Shown here: positions 24,273 to 32,779 of the stretch, one piece after another | Numbering within the stretch: the first letter of the stretch is position 1 | How the letters are laid out: the number at the start of each line of letters is the position of its first letter | Source: Treponema sp. | GTDB taxonomy: Bacteria > Spirochaetota > Spirochaetia > Treponematales > Breznakiellaceae | DNA: 39,549 nt | NCBI GenBank assembly: GCA_009782955.1 | Contig: WRIB01000025.1 | Location: 1 to 39,549, forward strand | Reading direction: 5' to 3' | Translations under genes and position numbers: made by a program | Notes under the pieces: generated by a model | What the model saw: only the letters and a program-made list of their open reading frames with translations | Databases searched by the model: none | Told to the model about the DNA's origin: nothing

Positions 24273-24404
24273 TAGTTACAGAATAGCGCGGATGTGGAGA
24301 AATGATAAAGAGGATATACTATGTGTATGACAGATACTTTGCGATAAATTGAAGTTTATTACCGTTCTCTTGCATAAAATCATTCTAATCGGCACACTAT
24401 TCCT

Positions 24405-25559
24405 ATGAGCAAAATTCCTGTAGGTGTTCTTGGGGCCACCGGTATGGTCGGACAAACGTATGTTTCGCTTCTTTCAAATCATCCCTGGTTTGAAGTAAAA
24501 TATGTTGCTGCCTCTCCGCGGAGTGCGGGAAAAAGCTACGCCCAGGCGATAGCAGGGCGGCAGCATCTTGACGGATCTGCGGCCGCAAAAAACGGTATGG
24601 GTAACGATACAAGTATCACTGGCAATGCAAGCATCGGCGGCAATGTCGGAAAACTTATTGTAGAAGATGCCAACGATCTCTCCAAAGCAATCGACGCACA
24701 AAAAGCCGGCCGCTGCAATTTTGTATTTTCCGCTCTGGAAATGACCAAAGATCAAATAAAATCGCTGGAAGAAGCTTATGCCGCAGCAGGAATTCCCGTT
24801 GTATCCAATGCATCCGCCCACCGCTGGACAGCGGATGTGGCAATGCTGATAGCCGAAGTAAACCCACACCATACCGACCTTATACCCATTCAGAGGAAAA
24901 ACCACGGATGGGACAAAGGTTTTATTGTTGTTAAACCAAACTGTTCCATACAAAGCTATACAACCCCACTGTGGGCGCTTATGCAAAAAGGCTACGAAAT
25001 CAAGCGGCTTGTGGTAAGCACCATGCAGGCTGTTTCCGGTGCGGGGTATCCGGGGGTTCCCAGTTGGGATATGATCGACAATATTGTTCCTTATATCGGA
25101 GGCGAAGAAGAAAAATCCGAAACGGAACCGCTTAAAATTTTCGGTTCAATTAATCAGGAAGGTATACTGGTAAATGCCGCCGAACCGAAAATTAGCGCCC
25201 ACTGCAACAGGGTTCCGGTAAGCGACGGTCATACCGCCTGTGTAAGCCTGGAATTCGGGACAAAGAAGCCCTCCATAGAAGAAGTAAAAAAAATCTGGAC
25301 TGAATTCAAAGCCCTTCCCCAGGAAGAACATTTCCCCTCCGCTCCGCAACAGCCCATCATAGTCCGTGAAGAAGCAGACCGGCCCCAGCCCCGCAAAGAT
25401 CGGGATGCGGACAAGGCTATGGCTGTTGTTGTAGGAAGAATACGGCCCTGTACTGTTTTCGACCTCCGTTTTGCCGGCCTGTCCCATAACACAATCCGGG
25501 GAGCAGCAGGAGGGGGAATCCTTAGTGCAGAGCTTTTAAAATACAAAGGATTTATTTAG
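24405..25559 (+). CDS. asd: aspartate-semialdehyde dehydrogenase
   Basis: 384 residues. It reduces aspartyl phosphate to aspartate semialdehyde in the pathway to diaminopimelate, lysine, threonine and methionine. The NADP-binding motif is GVLGATGMVGQTY. The catalytic Cys180 is in VVKPNCSIQSY, and the second active-site region is ISAHCNRVPVSDGHTA. The sequence is of the archaeal/fungal-type group (VSGAGYPGVPSWDMIDN). An unusual Gly/Asn/Ser-rich stretch (about residues 56-82) enlarges the N-terminal domain. Upstream of lysA with a 54-bp gap, so the two are probably cotranscribed. Confidence 0.94.
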   Translation: MSKIPVGVLGATGMVGQTYVSLLSNHPWFEVKYVAASPRSAGKSYAQAIAGRQHLDGSAAAKNGMGNDTSITGNASIGGNVGKLIVEDANDLSKAIDAQKAGRCNFVFSALEMTKDQIKSLEEAYAAAGIPVVSNASAHRWTADVAMLIAEVNPHHTDLIPIQRKNHGWDKGFIVVKPNCSIQSYTTPLWALMQKGYEIKRLVVSTMQAVSGAGYPGVPSWDMIDNIVPYIGGEEEKSETEPLKIFGSINQEGILVNAAEPKISAHCNRVPVSDGHTACVSLEFGTKKPSIEEVKKIWTEFKALPQEEHFPSAPQQPIIVREEADRPQPRKDRDADKAMAVVVGRIRPCTVFDLRFAGLSHNTIRGAAGGGILSAELLKYKGFI

Positions 25560-25570
25560 AGGAGTAGCCA

Positions 25571-25597
25571 TTTTCAAAACTCTGTTAGTTTTGAAAA
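25571..25597 (+). other. intercistronic hairpin between asd and lysA
   Basis: TTTTCAAAAC (25571-25580) pairs perfectly with GTTTTGAAAA (25588-25597) across a 7-nt loop. No U-tract follows. It may tune the expression ratio of the two genes. Confidence 0.45.
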
Positions 25598-25613
25598 AGC
25601 CTCAAAGGATACA

Positions 25614-26900
25614 ATGCAAATGAGCGAAAAAACTTTTCCCCTCAATAGAGAAAAACTTGAGGAGCTTTCAAAAACTCACCCTACGCCTTTTTATCTGTAC
25701 GACGAAAAAGCCATTCGCAATAATGCACGGGAGATTACAAAAGCATACGGCATTTTCCCCGGATTTAAGGAACACTTTGCAGTTAAGGCACTGCCCAATC
25801 CCATAATGTTAAAAATCCTTGCAAGCGAAGGGTTCGGCGCCGATTGTTCCAGCATGACAGAACTGCTACTGGCGGAAATGGCCGGTATTCAGGGTGAAGA
25901 TATAATGTTTTCTGCGAATAACACCCCCGCTGCCGAATACAGAGAGGCCAGGCGGCTTGGTGCAGTGATCAACCTGGATGATTTTACCCATATTGAATTC
26001 CTGGAAAAAAATGCCGGCATTCCGGAACTTATTTCCTGCCGTTACAACCCTGGTCCATTAAAATCGGGAAACGCAATTATCGGAAAACCGGAAGAGGCAA
26101 AGTACGGTTTTACCCGTGAACAGCTTTTCGCCGCTTACCCTCTGCTTAAGGAAAAAGGGGCAAAACGTTTCGGCCTTCATACCATGGTAGCATCCAACGA
26201 ACTATCACAGGATTACCATATCGAAACAGCCCGTATGCTGTTTGAACTGGTGGCGGAGATTAAAGAAAAGACCGGCATTAGTCCGGAATTTGTCAACCTG
26301 GGCGGCGGCGTTGGGATTCCCTACAAACCGGAAGACAAAGCTGTTGATTACCAGGAACTTGCCAGGGGCATTGAAGCAGCGTACCGGAGCATTATTGTTC
26401 CTGCAGGGCTTGCCTCGCTTGGGATACGCATTGAATGGGGCAGGACAATTACCGGTCCTTACGGCTGGCTTGTTACCCGTGCTCTGCATACAAAAGACAT
26501 TTACCGGAGGTACATCGGCCTTGACGCATGCATGGCCGATTTAATGCGCCCTGCCCTTTACGGTGCGTATCATCACATTACCGTATCCGGCAAGGAAAAC
26601 GATACGCTTACAGAAACATACGATGTTACCGGAAGCCTCTGCGAAAATAACGACAAATTTGCAATTCAGCGCAAGCTACCCAAAATTGAAACCGGCGATT
26701 TTGTAATAATTCATGATGCCGGAGCCCACGGCAGGGCAATGGGATTCAACTATAACGGCAAACTCCGTTGCAGTGAACTATTGCTTCGCAGCGATGGAAG
26801 CATAATCCAAATCAGAAGGGCGGAAACAGCAGAGGATTATTTTGCTACCCTTGAACGGGATGTTCTTAAGGAATTTTCCGGCAACAGGGTAAAGAAATAA
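25614..26900 (+). CDS. lysA: diaminopimelate decarboxylase-type PLP enzyme
   Basis: 428 residues of the fold-III PLP decarboxylase family. Visible motifs are TPFYLYDE, HFAVKALPNP (PLP Lys58), GFGADCSS, GLHTMVAS, VNLGGGVGIPY (phosphate-binding glycines), and GSLCENND with the active-site Cys donated across the dimer. LysA makes lysine from meso-diaminopimelate, and pairing with asd supports this. Carboxynorspermidine or ornithine decarboxylases share the fold and are the main alternatives. AAAGGA lies 5 nt before the ATG at 25614; another ATG two codons later is possible. Confidence 0.86.
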   Translation: MQMSEKTFPLNREKLEELSKTHPTPFYLYDEKAIRNNAREITKAYGIFPGFKEHFAVKALPNPIMLKILASEGFGADCSSMTELLLAEMAGIQGEDIMFSANNTPAAEYREARRLGAVINLDDFTHIEFLEKNAGIPELISCRYNPGPLKSGNAIIGKPEEAKYGFTREQLFAAYPLLKEKGAKRFGLHTMVASNELSQDYHIETARMLFELVAEIKEKTGISPEFVNLGGGVGIPYKPEDKAVDYQELARGIEAAYRSIIVPAGLASLGIRIEWGRTITGPYGWLVTRALHTKDIYRRYIGLDACMADLMRPALYGAYHHITVSGKENDTLTETYDVTGSLCENNDKFAIQRKLPKIETGDFVIIHDAGAHGRAMGFNYNGKLRCSELLLRSDGSIIQIRRAETAEDYFATLERDVLKEFSGNRVKK

Positions 26901-26927
26901 AAAAGGGAGTAAACTCAGTTTACTCCC
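26897..26927 (-). terminator. intrinsic terminator of the tRNA-Val transcript
   Basis: GGGAGTAAAC (26905-26914) pairs with GTTTACTCCC (26918-26927) across TCA. On the minus strand the stem is followed by TTTTTTATTT. It lies 9 nt after the tRNA 3' end and overlaps the lysA stop. Confidence 0.85.
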
Positions 26928-26936
26928 CAAAAAGCA

Positions 26937-27010
26937 TGGGCGATACAAGATTTGAACTTGTGACCCCCAGCGTGTCGAGCTGGTGCTCTAACCAACTGAG
27001 CTAACCGCCC
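26937..27010 (-). tRNA. tRNA-Val (anticodon GAC)
   Basis: A 74-nt cloverleaf. Acceptor GGGCGGT/ATCGCCC, D arm GCTC...GAGC, anticodon stem CCAGC/GCTGG, five-base variable loop GGGTC, T arm ACAAG/CTTGT with loop TTCAAAT, discriminator A. The anticodon GAC is at 26976-26974. The loop reads TCGACAC, so position 33 (26977 on the minus strand) is C instead of the near-universal U. CCA is not encoded. A promoter lies at 27025-27053. Confidence 0.93.
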
Positions 27011-27024
27011 TATCAATAACCCGT

Positions 27025-27053
27025 GTTAAACGGTATTGACGCAAAAAATTCAA
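27025..27053 (-). promoter_or_regulatory. promoter of tRNA-Val
   Basis: On the minus strand TTGAAT (27053-27048), a 17-bp spacer and TTTAAC (27030-27025), ending 14 nt before the tRNA. It lies in the 115-bp gap after cheX, so the tRNA can be expressed independently of the chemotaxis genes. Confidence 0.55.
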
Positions 27054-27125
27054 CAGAACCAAGCACTAAAATGCTGCCGTTCCCGGAAATGAGAACTGTA
27101 CTAAATACCGCCGGTTTAAGAAACT

Positions 27126-27593
27126 TTAGGCCTTTTCCCGTATTGCCACGTTAATTTCAATTTTGCCGCTGGTTCCCAATTCCATAGGTACTATCAGGGC
27201 TTCCACCTCGTGATTTGAAATTTCCATGTTTTCCCCTGAAAACAGAGCCGGGGGGGTAAGGTCGAATTTAAATCCCAGATCATGAAGTTTGGTTACTGCC
27301 TGGGCAGTAATCATGTTAGCCAGTTCCTGAATAGTGGCCTTGGCAAGTTCATCAAGCTGATCAAATTTTTCACCGTTCATGGCGCCGGCTATGGCAAGGG
27401 ATGTCTCCTTGGTCATGTCAAAAAGAACCCTGCCCTCCACATCTCCTGCAAGACCTACCAGGGCAGCAACTCCCATTATTGACATGGTAGTGGATTTAAG
27501 GTAAAGGTCGCCACGTTTTACATCGGTATCTAATACTTCTTTTAATACATTAAATGCAGCTTCTACAAACGGATTGATATACTCAACTCTCAT
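27126..27593 (-). CDS. cheX: CheX chemotaxis phosphatase
   Basis: 155 residues. CheX dephosphorylates CheY-P in spirochaetes. The family's catalytic E-x-x-N is visible as ELAN in ATIQELANMITAQAV. There is one domain, no signal peptide, and the protein is cytoplasmic. AGGAG lies before the ATG at 27593. Downstream of the cheW fusion by 10 bp, so cotranscribed. In Treponema, cheY normally follows cheX; here the next gene is a tRNA. Confidence 0.93.
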   Translation of the reverse strand: MRVEYINPFVEAAFNVLKEVLDTDVKRGDLYLKSTTMSIMGVAALVGLAGDVEGRVLFDMTKETSLAIAGAMNGEKFDQLDELAKATIQELANMITAQAVTKLHDLGFKFDLTPPALFSGENMEISNHEVEALIVPMELGTSGKIEINVAIREKA

Positions 27594-27603
27594 GATCCAC
27601 TCC

Positions 27604-28923
27604 TTATGCTCTTTTCATAAAGGCTGACACGGGCGGTTTTGCCAATGTACGCCATTCGGTTTCTGCCATATCTTCATTCGTCCCTAAAATCACCATCCCA
27701 TGGCTTTTAAGCCGCTCGGAAAACTCATTCACGAGTTTGCCCTGTTCTGCCACCGGGAAGAATGATACCACATCCCTTGCCACAATTAAATCCAAATCCG
27801 GCAGGGAATTATCATTCAAAACATCATGGTATTCAAACAGTATTGAATCCTTGATCTCCAGGTTAAAAGTATATCCGTTTGGCCCCAGAACCATAAATTC
27901 CCGGCAATAATCAGGAACTTCCTCCAGCTCATACAGCATATTGGGAGCCTGGGAAATAGCCATGACATCGTTATCATTGGCCCATATTTTAAACCGGCTG
28001 TTCGGATACTTCTTTCTAAGTATACACGCTAATGAAAAAGTTTCATAGCCCTTTCCGCAGCCAATATTCCAAACCTGGATAATAGAGGAATTATTGGCAG
28101 GCAAAACAGCTGCAATTGCCTCTGCATAGTCTTCGCGCCAGAAACCAGTATTGGAAGGCGAGTAGAACTGGGAAAGGAAATCCTCGGCATCATTGATATT
28201 TTTTAACTGCAGATTCGGGCCATGCCGTCCTATGCTCCAATCTGTAAAACGCTGCCGCAGCCATGTATCGTTGATTGGACTGGGGAAAAAATGCATGAGC
28301 GCCGGAAGGCTTTGCTGTACAAAGCCCAGGGCTGATTCGGCCGAAGATGCGGCGGGTAGTATTTGTTCCTGCGAGGAAGGCATTTGAAAAGCATCACTTT
28401 CCGCCAGACGGGTTTTGCCTTCTTCATCTTTGCTAATGGAAAAGATCCGTATTACATCCAGGATAATGTACAAAGCCCCCTGTTTTTCCACAACTCCGCT
28501 GATAAACTTAATATTAATGTCTCCGAAAATAGGATGCGGAGGCTGTATCTGATCGCTGTTGATCCCCACCACTTTGTCAATCTTGTCTACAATAGTTCCG
28601 TAAACCCTGTCTTCTATGTTCAGGATCAACATATTTTCAATGCTGTCTTCTTTCTTTACCAACGGCAAATGGAAGAAATTACGCAGATCAATAATCGGGA
28701 TAATATCCCCCCGCAGATTATAAACGCCCTTGACATAAGAGGCTGCATTGGGAACATATGTAAACTTGTCGGCTTTGGCTATTTCCTTAACATTCATAAT
28801 GTCAACACCATAGTCTTTGCCGGCCAGAGAAAAAGTGATCATTTTAAAATCAACATTTTCGACCCGTTCTTTCTGTTCCTGAATATCAGTGTTTAATGTT
28901 TCCAAATCTCTTACTACACTCAT
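27604..28923 (-). CDS. cheW: CheW scaffold fused to a CheR-like methyltransferase domain
   Basis: 439 residues. The N-terminal CheW domain (about 25-165) has VDFKMITFSLAGKDYGVDIM, VKGVYNLRGDIIPIIDLRNF and VDKIDKVVGI, which couple receptors to CheA. After a linker, residues about 215-435 resemble the SAM-binding domain of CheR: VWNIGCGKGYETFSLACIL, KIWANDNDVMAISQA and LDLIVARDVVSFFP. Key CheR residues are altered (classical GCSTGEE and CRNV(L/M)IYF are changed), so it may be structural rather than catalytic. This CheW/CheR-like fusion is established in treponemes. Lies between cheA and cheX with 9-10 bp gaps. Confidence 0.93.
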   Translation of the reverse strand: MSVVRDLETLNTDIQEQKERVENVDFKMITFSLAGKDYGVDIMNVKEIAKADKFTYVPNAASYVKGVYNLRGDIIPIIDLRNFFHLPLVKKEDSIENMLILNIEDRVYGTIVDKIDKVVGINSDQIQPPHPIFGDINIKFISGVVEKQGALYIILDVIRIFSISKDEEGKTRLAESDAFQMPSSQEQILPAASSAESALGFVQQSLPALMHFFPSPINDTWLRQRFTDWSIGRHGPNLQLKNINDAEDFLSQFYSPSNTGFWREDYAEAIAAVLPANNSSIIQVWNIGCGKGYETFSLACILRKKYPNSRFKIWANDNDVMAISQAPNMLYELEEVPDYCREFMVLGPNGYTFNLEIKDSILFEYHDVLNDNSLPDLDLIVARDVVSFFPVAEQGKLVNEFSERLKSHGMVILGTNEDMAETEWRTLAKPPVSAFMKRA

Positions 28924-28932
28924 TTTTCACCC

Positions 28933-31395
28933 CTACCGTATTCCGTCGCGGATCCGGCGCTGTTCCATTTCTTTCCGCTGGCCAAGCTCCAAAAGCTGAC
29001 TTACATCAATAATCAGGGATACAGAACCATCGCCCAAAATCGAAGCGCCGGCTATACCCGGAGAATTGGTAAACTGATCCCGTAATGGCTTGATTACGAC
29101 ATCCTCTTCGCCAATAAGACTGTCTACCATAAAGCCCATCTTTTTCTCGGCAGTACCTACAATAACAACAAAATTATAATCTGATTTTTCTTCTGTTCTG
29201 ATACCGAAAAGCCGGTTTAACCGGAGCAGGGAAATAACATCATTTCTTACGTTGATTACCTCATAGTTGTCAATAAAGTTGATTTCTTCCGGCTTAATCC
29301 GCAGACTTTCAATAACACTGGCAATGGGAATGGAGTATATTTCTTCTCCAACCCGGACCAAAAGACCCTGGATAATTGCCAGGGTAAGGGGCAGTTTAAT
29401 GGTAAACTTGGTCCCCTTGCCTTTATCGGAATTAACGGTAACCGTCCCGTTGAGCTTTTCTATGGAACGCTGTACCACATCCAGTCCGACGCCGCGTCCG
29501 GAAATACTGGTAATCTGTTTGGCAGTAGAGAATCCCGGCTCAAAGATCAACTGGTAAGCTTCTACATCGGAAAGAACTTTATTCGGATTTATAATCCCCC
29601 GCTCAATGGCTTTGGACTTAACGGATTCTACATCAATGCCCTTACCATCGTCACCGATTTCTATTACGATCATGTTTCCTTCGTTGGAAGCCTTAAGAAG
29701 CACCGTTCCTTCTTCGTTTTTGCCCACTGCCAGCCGTTCTTCGGCAGATTCTATACCGTGGTCTACGGAGTTTCGGACAGAGTGCATGATCGGATCAAGG
29801 AGGTCTTCGATAACAGACTTATCAAGTTCTGTTTCTTCACCTTCAATAACCAGGTTAACCTTTTTATTAAGCGATTTGGAAAGATCCCGGACAAGGCGCG
29901 GGAAACGGCTGAAGATCTGGCTAATCGGAACCATGCGGATCCTCATAACCCCTTCCTGAAGTTCCGCGGTTATACGGCCCAGGTTTTGACTGGTTGAACG
30001 GAATTTGCTTACATTACCTTTTAAAGATGCTTCAAAGCCTTCAAAGAGGGAAAAGATATCTCCGTATTCTTCGCTTATTTCTTTCCGTATATCCTTAATG
30101 GAACGGCCTTCCTGAATGTTTTCCAGATAACTTGGCAGACTGTCGAAAAGATCTTTAATCTTTTCGCGGTATACAGACTGGATATCGTGAATATCAGTTA
30201 ATTGCTGGGTAAACTGGATATTAATCTGGTTAAATGTAGCTTTGGTAATAACCGTTTCAGACACAAGGTTAAGAAGATCATCAATACGCTTGGAGTCTAC
30301 CCTGAGTATGGATCCTGCTTCTTTTCCCGCTTTTTTGGCATCCTCTGTGGATGCGTTTGACTTTGGCGGAGCAGAAGCTGCGGCCGGAGCATGAACTGGT
30401 TCAGGTTCCGCCACGATTGCAGGAGTAACGGGCGCTGCTGCAGGAGGCGGAGGTGCAACAGGAGGAGGAGCGACAGGTGATGCGGCAACCTGCTGTGCGG
30501 CTACAGTCTGCATGGCAGACTGCAGCAAGCCTTTAGGTGTATCTACTTCTGTAGCTTGTACGCCGCCGCTGCTCACCGGGATTTGATCTATGCCCGTTAC
30601 GGTGGAAGAAAGCGTTACATCGGGAATTGTTACGTATTTTTGGAGTTCCGTTACACTTTTGCTTGAGGCAATATAATAATACACCACGGGGAAAAAAGTA
30701 TCTTCGTATAATTGTTCAAATTCCGGAGTAGTTTTGATTATTGCGCCCAGATTTTTTAATGCAGCATAGCATTGAATGCCGCCTACAGTGTTCATCAGAC
30801 TGTTTTCGTCAAATTTTACCGAAACCTGGTATATAGGCTGGGCGTTATCTACGGCATCCTTTAATTCAGTAATCTCATCCAATGTAAGACTGCCTCCCAG
30901 GCCGGATCCGGCAGAAATCGGCTGCTGTGGCGGCGGAGGAGCAGCGGCTGCAGCAGGAGCAGGTTTTGGAACCGGCTTGGGAGCCGGCGCCTGTTCTTTC
31001 CCGGGGATCATGGCCACCAAACGGCTTTCTACCTGTGAAACATCCTCCTGATATACTGCCCCATTCATCCGCTGCTGCAGCATTGCCTTGATAATGTCAA
31101 TCGCCGCCAGCAGGGTATCCACTGCATCTTCGTTAACTCCAATCTGATCGGATCGGATTGCATCAAGGACATCTTCAACTTTATGGGTAAAGCGGGAAAG
31201 TTCCATCATCTCGACCGTTGCAGAACCGCCTTTAAGGGTATGAGCCGCCCGGAAAATTTCGTCCACCGCATCTTTATTGGCCCCCTGGCTTTCCAAAACC
31301 AAAATGTTCTGTTCCAGGGTATCAACCTGCATCTGAGCTTCGCTAAAAAAATCTTTTAGCAATTCTTCATTATTGGGATCAAGATAATCACTCAT
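28933..31395 (-). CDS. cheA: chemotaxis histidine kinase CheA
   Basis: 820 residues. P1 Hpt domain with phosphoacceptor His52 in FRAAHTLKGGS. There are two long Pro/Ala-rich linkers (about 135-165 and 300-345) on either side of a P2-like segment. The P3 dimerisation helices follow. P4 has the N box LLDPIMHSVRNSVDHGIE, G1 IEIGDDGKGID and G2 SGRGVGLDVVQ. The P5 CheW-like domain includes GLLVRVGEEIYSIPI. It phosphorylates CheY, which is not encoded here. First gene of the cheA-cheW-cheX cluster and divergent from an envelope gene. The ribosome site before the ATG is weak. Confidence 0.96.
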   Translation of the reverse strand: MSDYLDPNNEELLKDFFSEAQMQVDTLEQNILVLESQGANKDAVDEIFRAAHTLKGGSATVEMMELSRFTHKVEDVLDAIRSDQIGVNEDAVDTLLAAIDIIKAMLQQRMNGAVYQEDVSQVESRLVAMIPGKEQAPAPKPVPKPAPAAAAAPPPPQQPISAGSGLGGSLTLDEITELKDAVDNAQPIYQVSVKFDENSLMNTVGGIQCYAALKNLGAIIKTTPEFEQLYEDTFFPVVYYYIASSKSVTELQKYVTIPDVTLSSTVTGIDQIPVSSGGVQATEVDTPKGLLQSAMQTVAAQQVAASPVAPPPVAPPPPAAAPVTPAIVAEPEPVHAPAAASAPPKSNASTEDAKKAGKEAGSILRVDSKRIDDLLNLVSETVITKATFNQINIQFTQQLTDIHDIQSVYREKIKDLFDSLPSYLENIQEGRSIKDIRKEISEEYGDIFSLFEGFEASLKGNVSKFRSTSQNLGRITAELQEGVMRIRMVPISQIFSRFPRLVRDLSKSLNKKVNLVIEGEETELDKSVIEDLLDPIMHSVRNSVDHGIESAEERLAVGKNEEGTVLLKASNEGNMIVIEIGDDGKGIDVESVKSKAIERGIINPNKVLSDVEAYQLIFEPGFSTAKQITSISGRGVGLDVVQRSIEKLNGTVTVNSDKGKGTKFTIKLPLTLAIIQGLLVRVGEEIYSIPIASVIESLRIKPEEINFIDNYEVINVRNDVISLLRLNRLFGIRTEEKSDYNFVVIVGTAEKKMGFMVDSLIGEEDVVIKPLRDQFTNSPGIAGASILGDGSVSLIIDVSQLLELGQRKEMEQRRIRDGIR

Positions 31396-31503
31396 ATCTT
31401 AATGTTTATACGAAAATCATTTTACGTCAAGTATATATTACATCTAAAGCAAGTTTTAACAAGCATTATTGATCATAATGACCTATTTACCGATATTTTA
31501 AGT

Positions 31504-32763
31504 ATGAAGAAATGCCTTATAGCCGCCTGTTTGAGTCTCTTTGCCTTTAGTCAGATACTTTCCGGGGCGGAAATTACTGTACCAAATCTGGACTTGGTCA
31601 GCCGGGGGAAGATGGAAGATGGGGATTTCGGTATCAGAAGCTCCATAGAGGCCGAAATTGCCATCAGCGGGGGCTATAAATACGGTTTTTCACTGGGTTT
31701 GGGGGTGGAAATTCCCGATTTAGGTAAATCCCTGTCCTACGGGCGTCTGGATTTGCCCTATGCCGCTGGTGGCCATCCAAGTGATGCCGAATACAATATA
31801 ATGATAGATGAGATAAATGATCGTTTGAACAACCAGGCTACCCTCTCCATCAGATCCCTCAATGCAACAATACGGGAAGTTTTTGACAAAGCTCTGGAAA
31901 TCAGCTTTTTTATAGGCCATTTTGACAAACTGGGTTCAGGAGATGAATTTCAGGAATATTTCGGTACCGAACCAATAGGAACCAGCCTGAGAGGCTTTTT
32001 TTACTATACTGACGGACTAAATAACGACCCATTTTTCCGTTTTAACGGGTCTATTCACAGTGTAATGGGGACAGGAGTGGGAATAAAAGGTATTTTTGGA
32101 AATATTATTCCCGCCTTTTACATTTATCACGACCTGTCTTTTCCCAAACATCAGAATAATCAAGGGGGAAGTTATCAACCGGGCCGTTATTCAACTGATG
32201 CAAAGGTCCTGATCAATGGCGAAAATGCCAAATTCGAATTAATTATGGGGTATACCCATGCTAACCATGACAATAATGTTCTCCGGGGAGGAGCCTTGGC
32301 CTGGTTTGGCACAGGCCCTTTAAGTTTTCTAATGCAAACCGGTATTTCCTACTACGAGATTGGAACGACTATGGATATCGACAATTGCTATTTTCTTATG
32401 GAACCTCGGCTCCGTTTCGATAAATTCGGAGCCAATTTAACATTTTTCTATCATCCTGTTTATTACATGAACCGGGTAATTTGGGATGATGTAAACACAG
32501 CAGAAAAAGCCCGGGGAAGAGCCGACATCAATCTGCGGGTTTTTTACGGTGGCATACAAAAATCAGCCTTCGAAACAGGCCTGGAAGTATTGGTAAACCT
32601 GAAAGTCCAAAATGGCGAAGAAGTCAAGCTCTGGTTATCCCCATTTATCAGTACCGTAACAACAGGGCTGCAATGGGACTTTGCCTTACGTTTTAATCCA
32701 CGCTTTTTCTGGGACAAAAAAGACTTGATGGAAGGTTTTATCGGAATCAGAACATCGTATTAA
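31504..32763 (+). CDS. exported beta-barrel-like protein, unknown function
   Basis: About 419 residues. N-terminal signal peptide MKKCLIAACLSLFAFSQILS with likely cleavage at LSGAE. The rest has many alternating polar/aromatic stretches (FFYYTDGLNN, FIPAFYIYHDL-like, YHPVYYMNR) and ends with GFIGIRTSY, a plausible outer-membrane beta-signal. No enzyme motif or known family is recognised. The ATG at 31504 is chosen because it begins the signal peptide; an in-frame ATG at 31402 would add 34 residues overlapping the divergent cheA start region. Seventeen bases separate it from the next exported protein, so the two probably form an operon. Confidence 0.75.
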   Translation: MKKCLIAACLSLFAFSQILSGAEITVPNLDLVSRGKMEDGDFGIRSSIEAEIAISGGYKYGFSLGLGVEIPDLGKSLSYGRLDLPYAAGGHPSDAEYNIMIDEINDRLNNQATLSIRSLNATIREVFDKALEISFFIGHFDKLGSGDEFQEYFGTEPIGTSLRGFFYYTDGLNNDPFFRFNGSIHSVMGTGVGIKGIFGNIIPAFYIYHDLSFPKHQNNQGGSYQPGRYSTDAKVLINGENAKFELIMGYTHANHDNNVLRGGALAWFGTGPLSFLMQTGISYYEIGTTMDIDNCYFLMEPRLRFDKFGANLTFFYHPVYYMNRVIWDDVNTAEKARGRADINLRVFYGGIQKSAFETGLEVLVNLKVQNGEEVKLWLSPFISTVTTGLQWDFALRFNPRFFWDKKDLMEGFIGIRTSY

Positions 32764-32779
32764 TAAGGGACAGGTATTT

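Noticed and set aside
31470..31496. Sigma-28 promoter before the exported protein gene (ACCGATAT at 31489)
   Set aside because: The -35 position (TGAT) does not match TAAA, and the -10 part ends only 7 nt before the start codon.
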